In this document: piece after piece, positions 21,835 to 31,667 of the stretch
Layout: each line of letters starts with the position of its first letter
How positions within the stretch are numbered: the first letter of the stretch is position 1
Assembly (NCBI GenBank): GCA_015350385.1
Contig: WNKI01000004.1
Location: 3,190,855-3,254,854 of the forward strand
Reading direction: 5' to 3'
Source: Aculops lycopersici
Lineage: Eukaryota; Arthropoda; Arachnida; Trombidiformes; Eriophyidae
DNA length: 64,000 nucleotides
Notes under the pieces: generated by a model
What the model saw: only the letters and a program-made list of their open reading frames with translations
Told to the model about the DNA's origin: nothing
Database searches by the model: none
Made by a program: the position numbers and the translations under genes

Positions 21835-23166
21835 ATGGCTTCCAGATATCTATTACATTTTGCCCATGAGCATGTTTCTTTCAGATGGACTGAGTTCCTT
21901 GCTCTTACAAAAAAACATGACTGCAATTTTTTCCTGATCTCAGATATTGAGCATATCACATCCCGACCATACATCTTGATAGAGCTACCGACCACCTCGA
22001 ATGAGGACGCTCTAGTCAAATGTGCAAGAGATAGTTACATGCTAAAGAGCCTGTACGAATTATGGGCCAGATCAACTATCTCTCTAGAGGATTTGTCCTT
22101 GAAAGCATCCAGATCACCACAATTCTTGAGTAAACTTTACCATGGATCTGAACAAACTTTTAGAGTTGATTGCGAGAGTTTCGGTGTCAAGCTTCTGCAA
22201 TCTACAAAAGTTGAGATGATTCGCAAAATGACATTCATGGAGGACTTTGAGGCTCGACCAAATCTTAAACAACCTGCGCAAAATTATTGTATATTTGAGA
22301 TAAAAGAGAGTGAATCTGAGGACGGGACACCGAAGAAAGAGTATTTCTTCGGTCGACAAATCACAAAGAGTGATAGAAATTCGATAGACAAGTTTTCACT
22401 GAAAACTCGAACTTTTATAGCAAACACAAGTATGGACCCGATGCTAAGCTTGATCTCAGCGAATGCCGCAAAGGTCGGACAGAATGATATTGTATACGAT
22501 CCTTTTGTCGGATCTGGAAGTCTACTTGTTGCTGCAGCATATAAGGGCGCCTATGTACTCGGGGCGGATATCGATTGGAAACTATTACATGGAAAGTCTA
22601 GACCTTCGAGATTTGGGCAGAAAAGAAGAGATGAAGGTGAAAATGTACGTGCCAATATGCTTCAATATGACCTTTCCAACCGTTACCTAGATATTATGGT
22701 TTCTGATATAACACGATCGCCATTACATGATGCTTTCAAGATTGATGCTGTAATATCAGATCCGCCATACGGAGTTAGAGAATGTTCTGAAAAAATAGGC
22801 AGCAAGGGACGTGAGAGAAAATATCACGATGATAAGATTAGGTATCCATCCAAAGTAGTTTACAGTATGACGGAACTCCTCGACGACCTCTTAAGGTTAT
22901 CAGCTAAGCATCTAAAACCGAACGGAAGACTTGTCTACTATCTACCTGTGGTAAAAATTGATGATGGTTTTGATGTGTTCATTCCTCGACATCCATGTTT
23001 AAAATTACTCTCTTATTGTGAAGAGGGGTTGACGAAAAAAATTTCTAGGCTTATGATTGTGATGGAAAAAATCAGAGAACCAGTTGAGGGAGACAAGCCG
23101 GAAGTGCCTCAACTAATATCTTCGATGAATCTCAGGGAAACTTATTTCAGTAGCAGGGGTGAATGA
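21835..23166 (+). CDS. TRMT11: tRNA (guanine10-N2)-methyltransferase catalytic subunit
   Basis: An intronless CDS of 443 residues, near the usual ~460. The N-terminal THUMP-like region (begins MASRYLLHFAHEHVSFR) is followed by a Rossmann methyltransferase fold with the SAM motif DPFVGSGSLLVAAAYKGA (~221) and the catalytic SDPPYG (~308). With its partner TRMT112 it makes m2G at position 10 of cytosolic tRNAs. It is divergent from EARS2. The order of motifs and the DPPY signature separate it from DNA methylases, so the identification is firm. Confidence 0.94.
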   Translation: MASRYLLHFAHEHVSFRWTEFLALTKKHDCNFFLISDIEHITSRPYILIELPTTSNEDALVKCARDSYMLKSLYELWARSTISLEDLSLKASRSPQFLSKLYHGSEQTFRVDCESFGVKLLQSTKVEMIRKMTFMEDFEARPNLKQPAQNYCIFEIKESESEDGTPKKEYFFGRQITKSDRNSIDKFSLKTRTFIANTSMDPMLSLISANAAKVGQNDIVYDPFVGSGSLLVAAAYKGAYVLGADIDWKLLHGKSRPSRFGQKRRDEGENVRANMLQYDLSNRYLDIMVSDITRSPLHDAFKIDAVISDPPYGVRECSEKIGSKGRERKYHDDKIRYPSKVVYSMTELLDDLLRLSAKHLKPNGRLVYYLPVVKIDDGFDVFIPRHPCLKLLSYCEEGLTKKISRLMIVMEKIREPVEGDKPEVPQLISSMNLRETYFSSRGE

Positions 23167-23418
23167 TGTTGAATAACAACTTAACTTAACATGACGTATT
23201 TGTACTTCTAGAATGAGATATTTTGTGAAACTATTTCTCGGTATCGTATCAGAATTCCCACCCTCTCCCACATACGGGTTAAGAATAAAAGGTACGCATT
23301 GAATCCAGATAGCTAAATATTGAATTTTCCATGACCTCTCAAGTGGGGACTTAAGATTTTAATGGCAAGGATTGGCGCATGGCGAAATGTTGTTGCTATA
23401 ATATATTAGGTCATGAAG

Positions 23419-23802
23419 CTAGTTACTTGAAGCGACATCGTAGTCTTCGTCCTGCCGACCCTTCTTTGACATAAAGATAATGTCCTCGGCAATGATTGAT
23501 GTTGTTGGGACAGCATTACCCTGACTATCGATTATGTGACCATAGCTTAACTTACCCTCAACAAGTAATCTTGTGCCAGATTTGACATAGTTCTCGGCCA
23601 ATGTTCTCAAGCCGGGTTTGAATACTGAAATTCTATGCCACTCTGTTTTCTGGGCAGCGGTTGTGGCCAAATTGAAGATAACGACTGGATGTTCAACGGT
23701 TCCTTTGAGCGCAGAATCGCTGCCAACTCGTCCAATCAGCATCACACGGTTCAGAGATCTTTCAGTTCCGATTTTTCTGATAAATGTACGTAACATCATC
23801 AT
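23419..23802 (-). CDS. SSBP1: Mitochondrial single-stranded DNA-binding protein
   Basis: An ORF of 127 residues starting from three tandem Met codons. It has a short basic presequence (LRTFIRKIG), then an OB-fold SSB core: NRVMLIGRVGSD, HPVVIFNLATT, EWHRISVF, YVKSGTRLLVEGKLSYG. It coats the displaced strand during mitochondrial DNA replication and stimulates Twinkle and Pol gamma. Length fits the animal family (~130-150). It is head-to-head with the URB2-like gene over 279 bases. Confidence 0.94.
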   Translation of the reverse strand: MMMLRTFIRKIGTERSLNRVMLIGRVGSDSALKGTVEHPVVIFNLATTAAQKTEWHRISVFKPGLRTLAENYVKSGTRLLVEGKLSYGHIIDSQGNAVPTTSIIAEDIIFMSKKGRQDEDYDVASSN

Positions 23803-24081
23803 GATTGGGCTTGATAGGTTTAATATTTGTCTAATTGGTAGTAGGATTTAAGTGTTTGTTTATGTTGTGTTATTGTTCGCACGAACAAAATGCGCGCAAT
23901 ATCGCTTCATCTGACGCTTGTGAAGAGGAGCCCACGTTGGGATTGAGCACGTTTTCTGCGCTCACTCCACATGTGTCTCACAAGCTAGTCAATTCGATAC
24001 AACTTGCGAGAGAAAGTGCTGATACAAAATATTGGAAATGCTCATTTAGATTATGAAACTGTTCCTTAAACTATTCAAACC
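23803..24081. promoter_or_regulatory. Probable bidirectional promoter, SSBP1/URB2
   Basis: A 279-base head-to-head spacer between the mitochondrial SSB gene and the URB2-like gene. Inferred from arrangement only; no TATA box is seen. Confidence 0.4.
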
Positions 24082-27000
24082 ATGGAATTAGCAAAACTGA
24101 ACATCCTATTAGATGACCCGCGACTGGGTGAGAAAAAGAAAAAATTAGAAGAGCTCGCAAGACTATTGGAGCACTTGCCGATTGAAGTTCCTATCAGACA
24201 ACAAAAAGAGTATGAGATTAGCACCCAGAAGGCCAGAAAAGTTATCGAGGAGCTCTTCGGGAAGATAGATCTAACAAATACAAGATTACTGCATGCATTG
24301 CTGGAAACAGTCAAATCATATGGCTATTTCAGAATAGCCAGGATCACATTTTCTCTCGAAAGCCAACTGGAAGAGATCGACGAATCAATCGATAAAGTAA
24401 AATGGTACGACCTGACACCTCTTCTACCCGAAGCAGGTGAAATTGGATGGAAAGGACTTATCACACACTGTTTTGTTAAGGAAGAAAAGGAACTTTTCCA
24501 AGTCAGTCTAAGTCTTCTAACGCAAAAGCTGCACTATTATACAATTCTATCAACTTCAGTGCGTCTCCAATCGAAACTTCCTACTCTTATACGAAATGGC
24601 AAAAAAGTTGTTGAAAGGTTATTCGAGATGATACAAGATATCTCAAGAGATGACGAAGACATGATAGGTATGAACACATTCCTATTCAATCTAATGATGC
24701 CATATGCGGATGAGGATCAGCAATCAGCTTTGGTTGAGGCAATTGTACAAGATTTGTTCAAACCATTTGTCTTCCAAGTACCATCAAATGAAGAGCATAT
24801 GGCCCAACTACATGATCTCACAAGAGGTCCAATAATGAATCAGACTAGATTACAAGATATATTCACAGCCAAGCTTCTTGAAGTCTTGAAATGCAATATC
24901 ATACGAAGAAAAAGAAGGCATAGTGTGGAAGCTTCAATAGATGGGACCGGTACGACTCTTGAATCTATCTTGGAAAGCATAATTGGTGGAGTTCAGCCAA
25001 CAGAACTACTACCGAAGTTCGACGAGATTAGCCTTTCTAGCAAAACCTTACAATCTGGGTTTATAGAATATTGGGTGACAGTTTTGAGTAAAGCTATTCC
25101 ACCCAGAGGATTGACTGTCAAAAGCTCAATTGTCATTATGAATGTTTGTTTTAGTTTGTTAGCAACTGCATCATCCATTGCAAGCCTAGATCTCAACAAT
25201 GACATATCATTCCTACTCGCAAAGGCCGTTGAAAATACCAGCCAGGATAAACTGAATGAATTATTTAGGTTATGTGATCCAGTGTTCTTGATAGAATTTA
25301 CGAAGTTTCTTGGGGGAAAGACTCAACTACTGAATGAATTCGATAGTCCATTGCGAAAATTCTATGGAACGTATCTCAATCGATACCTAAGATCCAGTCT
25401 AATGCGCAACTCGAAACCGGACGCTGAGAAGATCGAAGAATTTATCAGCTCTATCAGTGATAAGGATGAAGGGTTACACAAGGACACAATCCATTTGCTA
25501 CAATATATCTGTGTTAAAGAATTGTCCAGCTTTTTTCAGGACACTAGAAAGGCTAACAACAAATCTATGGAAGTTTACTCGGAATGTTTCAGTAAATGTG
25601 CCAAAAGGATGTACAAATTTCTCAAGAGAAATTTGTCGCCCAGTGTGGATGTAGAGATGGAAACTGAAGATTTTAATCAATCAATGGCTTCTTGTTCGAG
25701 CCTTAATGATGTACCGAAAAGGACAATTGTGATCGATTCTCTCGTATGTATCTTGAAAGCCGCGATCGACAAGAAGGATCAAAACACATTAGACATGTAC
25801 GGCGAATTGCTCAGGAAGTTATACATTCTCATCGAAAAGCGTGTTGAACAGTTAGTCGAACTCACCAGGACAGGCTCAAAGAGTTGCCAAGATCCCTTAG
25901 ACCCTCATCTTTATCGATTGATTATTCTCTACTCTTCGAATACAGATTCCATCAATCCTTATCTCAACTTTGACCTGATCGACAAACTATCCCACATCAT
26001 TACGCCCAACTATGAACTCAAACAAAATGGTTCAAGTCAGAAAGATACGAAGGGTACAAAGAAGCAAGTTTATACTGAGCTCAAAAGCAAGCTCGAGGCT
26101 CTCGAAGATCGGGCAAAGAACTTCTCCGATGTTTACAGCACTATAATCAACAAACAATACAATAATGTTATTGAGCAAAGCTTGAGCTCCACCAGTGATA
26201 TCAAGAAAGAAAAATCTTGTTTCTCAAGTTATTCTGTCCAGATGAGAGCGATGGCAGAAATTTCGAGGGTCATTACAAAATCTTGTGGAGCAGGCATATA
26301 TGAAAGGGTTTTGGAGAAAACTGTTGAGGCACTAGAAAATTGCGACCCTCTGGACCATCCAGGCTTTTTATACATCGTTCTGATCTTTGAGTCACTCATA
26401 GCGAGGCATAGCCCAAACACCGCGCCGGAAACTGTCACTTTCATAGCGTTCAAGAAAACACTACCCAGAGTCAGTTGTAGTCTTATTCGAATATCCAAAT
26501 CAGTTGAGCTAGGTCCATCAATCAGAGCTTTCACGAAATCAAGCGCTCACAAGTCAAACAAGGCAATTCAATGTTGCACTTACTCAGCTTGCATCAAAGT
26601 ATATACTCAGATGTTCTTACATTACCCTCCTAAGGTTACTGATCAATTCATGACCGATGCAATGCAGATCTGCATAAGCGCTAACCTGATGCAATACTCC
26701 AAGTATAGCACTAGATTACAAAAACACTTTGTACAACTTGCCTCCTCGATTGCCGGTCTACTGAAATCAGTTTGTATTGGCCGCAAGGAAAAGGAACTAG
26801 TGGGCTCATCGATGCCAATATTCCTATCCGTCTTCTCAAATCTCATTAGATGTCTAATTATTGCCTCGGATAGATTGAAGCTTGAGAAGGGGAGCGATAA
26901 CCATGAAATGAATGGCCAAGGATCTATCAACGTTGATATGAATGGCACTGAGGGCACTAGTGAAGGCACTCAGCATGAAGAGGTCAATAAGACATATGAG

Positions 27001-27378
27001 ACACAGCTCGAGCTCCTGGCTATCGACATAGGAAAGACATTGAACAGTCTTAGTTTCTTAAAGGTCAAGTTGATTGACTATGCACCCCACCTTATTAGCA
27101 CCTACATCAAGGATATACAGAGAGCTTCATGCCCTGACTTTGTAAGAATCCATCTCAATGAAGGCATATTCAGGATATTCAATCTGGTCGATGCCCATCA
27201 AAGGGAGCGTCAAGATGAATTAATCGAGGATGGAGTTCAGAGAAAAACCTCGGCTGGTCACGCGAGTGGCTCCTTGTTTGAAATGATCCATGCTAGACTT
27301 GATCAGGCTAGCCGAGAAATATTCCGAGATATGCATGAGAATTATAACAAATTCCATAGGTATGTTGGGAAGTGCTAA
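24082..27378 (+). CDS. URB2: URB2/NPA2-like ribosome biogenesis protein
   Basis: An intronless CDS of 1098 residues, predominantly helical (HEAT-like) with little low complexity. The strongest family evidence is the C-terminus: LISTYIKDIQ, a segment where the family has a conserved terminal domain, and a last block SREIFRDMHENYNKFHRY. This resembles the closing block of URB2/NPA2 proteins. URB2 is a nucleolar factor in early pre-60S assembly with Urb1 and Dbp6. The rest diverges strongly, as is typical for the family, and human URB2 is longer (~1520). It ends 67 bases before the convergent COX7A-like gene. Another HEAT-repeat protein is the main alternative. Confidence 0.75.
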   Translation: MELAKLNILLDDPRLGEKKKKLEELARLLEHLPIEVPIRQQKEYEISTQKARKVIEELFGKIDLTNTRLLHALLETVKSYGYFRIARITFSLESQLEEIDESIDKVKWYDLTPLLPEAGEIGWKGLITHCFVKEEKELFQVSLSLLTQKLHYYTILSTSVRLQSKLPTLIRNGKKVVERLFEMIQDISRDDEDMIGMNTFLFNLMMPYADEDQQSALVEAIVQDLFKPFVFQVPSNEEHMAQLHDLTRGPIMNQTRLQDIFTAKLLEVLKCNIIRRKRRHSVEASIDGTGTTLESILESIIGGVQPTELLPKFDEISLSSKTLQSGFIEYWVTVLSKAIPPRGLTVKSSIVIMNVCFSLLATASSIASLDLNNDISFLLAKAVENTSQDKLNELFRLCDPVFLIEFTKFLGGKTQLLNEFDSPLRKFYGTYLNRYLRSSLMRNSKPDAEKIEEFISSISDKDEGLHKDTIHLLQYICVKELSSFFQDTRKANNKSMEVYSECFSKCAKRMYKFLKRNLSPSVDVEMETEDFNQSMASCSSLNDVPKRTIVIDSLVCILKAAIDKKDQNTLDMYGELLRKLYILIEKRVEQLVELTRTGSKSCQDPLDPHLYRLIILYSSNTDSINPYLNFDLIDKLSHIITPNYELKQNGSSQKDTKGTKKQVYTELKSKLEALEDRAKNFSDVYSTIINKQYNNVIEQSLSSTSDIKKEKSCFSSYSVQMRAMAEISRVITKSCGAGIYERVLEKTVEALENCDPLDHPGFLYIVLIFESLIARHSPNTAPETVTFIAFKKTLPRVSCSLIRISKSVELGPSIRAFTKSSAHKSNKAIQCCTYSACIKVYTQMFLHYPPKVTDQFMTDAMQICISANLMQYSKYSTRLQKHFVQLASSIAGLLKSVCIGRKEKELVGSSMPIFLSVFSNLIRCLIIASDRLKLEKGSDNHEMNGQGSINVDMNGTEGTSEGTQHEEVNKTYETQLELLAIDIGKTLNSLSFLKVKLIDYAPHLISTYIKDIQRASCPDFVRIHLNEGIFRIFNLVDAHQRERQDELIEDGVQRKTSAGHASGSLFEMIHARLDQASREIFRDMHENYNKFHRYVGKC

Positions 27379-27445
27379 TAACACTGCATTGATTGATCTA
27401 ATTTAATTAAACAATTGATAATAAATTCAAACAATTTATCTGCCT

Positions 27446-27733
27446 CTATTTCTTCTTTTGATATTGGTTAAACATATAGATGTTGAAGAATAGCATGCCG
27501 AAAGCGGTAATGAAGGTTCCATAGTACATGCACCTAAGGGCAGGTGTTCTCATGTAACCTGGTATACCATCTTGCTGAGCATACAGGATTTGCTTCTTCT
27601 TGAAGTTAACCCAACGACGAGTTTGATATAATTTGTTGTCGGGGTCCCTCTTTGACCATTGCTGCACCAACTCATCAGGTATCTCATGAATCGAGTGGTA
27701 TTTGGTTGGCTTCAGTACACCGTCACCACCCAT
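27446..27733 (-). CDS. Cytochrome c oxidase subunit 7A-like protein
   Basis: A single-exon ORF of 95 residues from ATG. A hydrophilic N-terminal half (KPTKYHSIHEIPDEL) is followed by KKKQILYAQQDGIPGYM, then one membrane helix (~67-89) and a basic tail YQKKK. The order 'K-Q-x-x-F/Y-Q-x-D-x-G-I-P' followed by a single transmembrane helix is the COX7A pattern, with an inner-membrane location in complex IV. The helix sequence itself is divergent, so another small respiratory-chain subunit is possible. Confidence 0.55.
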   Translation of the reverse strand: MGGDGVLKPTKYHSIHEIPDELVQQWSKRDPDNKLYQTRRWVNFKKKQILYAQQDGIPGYMRTPALRCMYYGTFITAFGMLFFNIYMFNQYQKKK

Positions 27734-28251
27734 TTTAATTGCTCTTAATGTGTCCTAAGTGGTTTATAAAGTTTGGTTATAAATAAATTCGACAGTTTGG
27801 GATAGGATAGATAAAGTAGTAATAAGATGAGAAAATAATAACTTGAGTAACCACGTCCTTCGCTGAGGTCGTATCTAGCTTTGGCAAGCCGAGCAGCAAA
27901 ATATACACGAGAAAGCACACCGCATATTTCGCTTTGTCTGGCGCTAGCGCAAATCCTTGTTGAATTGCGTCTCTATTGTGAATGCATCAATGCTTCTAAT
28001 AAATCGAAATTAAGAAGACACAAGCGAGGAACTGTCGTGAAGAGAAGTGATATATCAACAAGATTGAAATTATTTAAATAACTTGTCGCAAGTTTTATTG
28101 ATATAATTTGTTATGTTCATATATTGCAAAATATTACTGAAAATATCAAAATTCGCAATCAAGAGCACCCATCTTTGAATTGGATTCAGATGCAGGTCTT
28201 CCATGAGCCTAAACAATTCGAGACGAGAGATAGGCACATCAGCCCAATCTG
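27734..28251. other. Spacer between COX7A-like and Dorsal genes
   Basis: AT-rich. Contains the promoter side of the COX7A-like gene and the 3' UTR of the Dorsal-type gene (both minus strand). A 66-codon plus-strand frame at 27881-28081 is not gene-like. Confidence 0.5.
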
Positions 28252-30429
28252 TTACATGGCCTCATAATTGTCGTTGATATTCTGTCCAAATATCAATTCT
28301 GCTGTCACAATCCCATCCAAACTACTAGCAAGTGGCCTGTTGTTATTGTTGCCGCCACTACCATTTTGACTGTTGGCGTCTTGGTTTTGTTGTTGCTGTA
28401 GTGGGGAGTGTTGCTGTTGAGATTGTTGTCGTTGTGTATTTGGCCTATCGACTAAGCGCATGACTTTGCCTTCATTATCAATTATCTCTCGTCTCACTAC
28501 TAGGTTTTGCGTATTATCAATCATATAAGGATCCTCAGGTTGTTGTTGCTGGTGCTGCTGATGTCGATGTTGGTGATTCGATGGCGTCGGCGAGTCTGGT
28601 TGAGTTCGGTGCTGAACTTGGTGCTGTTGGTCTTGATTTGGCGACGCCCTCCTATGTTGCATCTGAGGAGATGGAATGAATGCTTGTTTCGGTGTTTGTT
28701 GTTGTTGTTGTTGTTGTTGTTGCTGCTGCTGGATTTGCTGATGCATATTTGACTGATCTAGTTTTCTCTGGTTAACTTGTTGCTGTTGCATCGAGTCGAC
28801 AGCTTGTGACGTAGAGGCAACCATTTGGTTGGGTCTGGTGGCGATCATTTGAGGTCTATGTAGGTGATGAGGATTGTGATGGTGATGATGATGTTGTTGT
28901 TGTGGCTGTTGAGCTTGCATTTGATGCAATTGCTGTTGGTGCTGGTGTTGGCTTCTATTGTCCACATAGTGATTCATATCGACCATTGCAATCCTCTGCC
29001 TTTTTCTTGATATAATATCATCGTCGCTTTCGCAAGGTAGAAATTGAAATTTCCTTGGCTCGCTAATCTGATTGTCTGACATTCTTTGAAGCTGAATTTG
29101 AGCCATTGCCGGCTGGACAATGTTTTCATTGTAATACTTTGGTGTTTCAAAGCAAATGGCCACCTGTTTGTGCACCTCCGACGGTTTGGTAAACGTCTCC
29201 CAGATTAACTCCCCATCGCGCTCCTCAAAGAATCTAATTTGCACATCGTCTTTGGTAACTCTATCACATAACAATATGACCTCGCGGCCTCCTGTAGCTG
29301 GTGCTGAGCAATGGCTTAGTTTTGTTATAACCAAATCAGACATGGCCTTCTTGTCGTGAATGGGCTCCGATACGACGGGCACTAGGGGCACGTCGCATTT
29401 GCCAGGTGTTTGGCCCTCGATGAAAACTTGAAAGCATAACCTGACGACGTTTAGGTCGATATTTGAAACGTCCAATTTGTGACTGAATCCATTTCGAAAT
29501 GGGTCAACATGAATTGATTCTCGTAAACTTAGAGACTCGTCAATATCACGCCGTTTCACGCATTGAATACCAAGACTAGTGAAACTTCTTGCGCTATTTG
29601 GATCATTGTTTGGGATAACTATGGTGCAAATTCCCTTCTTGCAACCTTCTTTCCCAACAATGTTATGTGGATGAGCTCGGTATGGTACGTCCTTGGTGAC
29701 GCAAGAGATCACAACGGCAGCGCGACCCGTGTAATTGCAAATCCTAATTGAGGGATAAGTGCGATTGTCCGCGGTGGAGTTTACTCCAGGTAACGAACCA
29801 GCTGAACGACCCTCGCACTTGTACCTGAATCTAAGCGAACACTTTGCCGGCTGCTCAACGATCTCGACAAACGGATTGTCTAGACCGTTTAGATTGTTAC
29901 TGTTATTTGTAGTCATGATGTTCATAATTTCTGACTTAATCTTCAATATACTAGTCTCTTCGTTCTCCTGGTTCTTGTTATTATTATATTGATTATTATA
30001 GGGCTTCAATTCTGAATAGACGTAAAATGTTTGGTCTTCGTCCAGTTGCTGATGCTGATGCTGTTGCTGGCCGCCGCTAGTGTCTAGGGCGGAATTGATC
30101 TCGCCAAAATCGTATAGGTGTTGGTTCTGGTCGTGATTTGATTGCACTTGAGTATTATGAATGTTGTTGTTATTATTGTTGTCCAGGTAAGTGAAAAAAG
30201 ATTGCGGCTCCTCTTCCTGAGTCTGGGGGTTAGATTCTAAATAGTAATTGTCGTTTGTTGATGAGACGGCAACCTGTTGAGCTGCTATGCCATCGTTTGT
30301 GTTTGTGTTTGTGTTATAGTTTGACGTCAAATAATCGTAGTTTCGATGATTCGATGAATACGTCGGCGATGGCGACGTTGAACTCGGTGATATGATCTGG
30401 GCATTAATAACATTTGAACTCTGATACAT
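28252..30429 (-). CDS. dl: Dorsal/Rel-type NF-kB transcription factor
   Basis: 725 residues from the first ATG at 30429. The frame stays open upstream to ~30555 without an ATG, and several AG dinucleotides there could accept an upstream exon, so the N-terminus is provisional. Order: Asn/Ser/Gln-rich N-terminus; Rel homology DNA-binding domain from ~184 with the recognition loop RFRYKCEGRSAGSLPG; dimerisation IPT domain (~355-455); nuclear localisation signal SRKRQR (~473); a long Gln/His-rich C-terminus. There are no ankyrin repeats, so it is the Dorsal/Dif class regulated by a separate IkB (Cactus), not a Relish class. It would act in Toll-dependent immunity and possibly patterning. The ~180-residue extension before the Rel domain is longer than in Drosophila Dorsal. 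Confidence 0.94.
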   Translation of the reverse strand: MYQSSNVINAQIISPSSTSPSPTYSSNHRNYDYLTSNYNTNTNTNDGIAAQQVAVSSTNDNYYLESNPQTQEEEPQSFFTYLDNNNNNNIHNTQVQSNHDQNQHLYDFGEINSALDTSGGQQQHQHQQLDEDQTFYVYSELKPYNNQYNNNKNQENEETSILKIKSEIMNIMTTNNSNNLNGLDNPFVEIVEQPAKCSLRFRYKCEGRSAGSLPGVNSTADNRTYPSIRICNYTGRAAVVISCVTKDVPYRAHPHNIVGKEGCKKGICTIVIPNNDPNSARSFTSLGIQCVKRRDIDESLSLRESIHVDPFRNGFSHKLDVSNIDLNVVRLCFQVFIEGQTPGKCDVPLVPVVSEPIHDKKAMSDLVITKLSHCSAPATGGREVILLCDRVTKDDVQIRFFEERDGELIWETFTKPSEVHKQVAICFETPKYYNENIVQPAMAQIQLQRMSDNQISEPRKFQFLPCESDDDIISRKRQRIAMVDMNHYVDNRSQHQHQQQLHQMQAQQPQQQHHHHHHNPHHLHRPQMIATRPNQMVASTSQAVDSMQQQQVNQRKLDQSNMHQQIQQQQQQQQQQQQTPKQAFIPSPQMQHRRASPNQDQQHQVQHRTQPDSPTPSNHQHRHQQHQQQQPEDPYMIDNTQNLVVRREIIDNEGKVMRLVDRPNTQRQQSQQQHSPLQQQQNQDANSQNGSGGNNNNRPLASSLDGIVTAELIFGQNINDNYEAM

Positions 30430-31635
30430 AATATTGATGTCAGGTATAATTTGTGGGATTTGAAATCGTTGACTTGTTCCTCCGATCTTTGATTTGTGGT
30501 ATCCTTTCAATTTGCTTCTTCTATCTTGAAATATATTATTGACTGATTAATTCAAGTATCTTATGTCAAACTTAAAACTCGAATTTAATCTTTAACCTTC
30601 TAAAATATCTGCCTCCAACTACATGGGGTTTCTCTAGCTCTTTCTGTGTCTATCTGTCTATTTATATTTTGTGCATGTGCTAATAATTTTATTGTCTAAA
30701 GAGAACAGTGATAGCCGCATAGCATATCTTCCTCTATTATCATTGATTGATTATCTATTTCAACTTATTGCTAGCTTGACAGGCGCGATCTGGTGTGATT
30801 GGCAAATGGCAAGCGAGAAATAAATTAGACAGTCGCGTTTGTAGTTCTATCTATTGATATCTCAGTGGTTAGCTCAACGTTGATAGATAGACAATAAGGC
30901 AACATTCGTCCACATGCTAGTGGCACTGTCGAATGAATAGACTCTAGCCTGATTATTTCTACAAATACTATTACTGATACTTGGCAACTACAGTTTGTCG
31001 TCAACAACAAGTGGTAATCTCGCTGATGAATATTGGAGTTTTCTTCAAGACTGTCGATAATTCATGTTAAATGTGTGAACAATAATTTTTTCACTGCAAC
31101 TTTGCACAAAGTTCACAGGTGAATCAAATTTTTGGATTAGTTTGTGTATGTATCTTGAATAAGTGGTTGGTGCTATAATTGTAACCTCAATTCCTTAATT
31201 TTATCGCGTTAACTTGAAATGTCTTTGTCTTTCTTTGATCTCTTCTAAATACTCTTACTTCAGTTTGTTGCATAACTAAAACAATTTCTGAGTCATGTAT
31301 CGATACTTTGATGATCGAGTACCTGTTGTTGAAGATATTGTCTAGGATGCAAATGATATTGATCCCAAACAATCATCTCTGCTTATATACTAAACTTCCC
31401 TCTGCCCTCTAATTTTGTAGACTTCATCAGATTGGCCATCGGCTAGGAGAATATATGATTAAAATTATCTAGAATTAATGTCTCAATGACGCCACGAGTG
31501 CTTTTATCCATCCGCCTGTCTGTCTTTCTTTCTCTCGGTCTTAGATTTTTTATTAACGATCTAATCGACCTCTCGATCTACACAGGTGAGGAGTGAAAGA
31601 GCGTATAAAATACTATGATCGCCTTCTCTGTCGCC

Positions 31636-31667
<32 letters not shown>

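Noticed and set aside
27881..28081. 66-codon plus-strand frame between COX7A-like and Dorsal genes
   Set aside because: No ATG-supported start in good context and no protein features.
30430..30510. N-terminal extension of the Dorsal-type protein to 30510
   Set aside because: The extension starts with TTG, not ATG. An upstream exon could join here, but none was identified.
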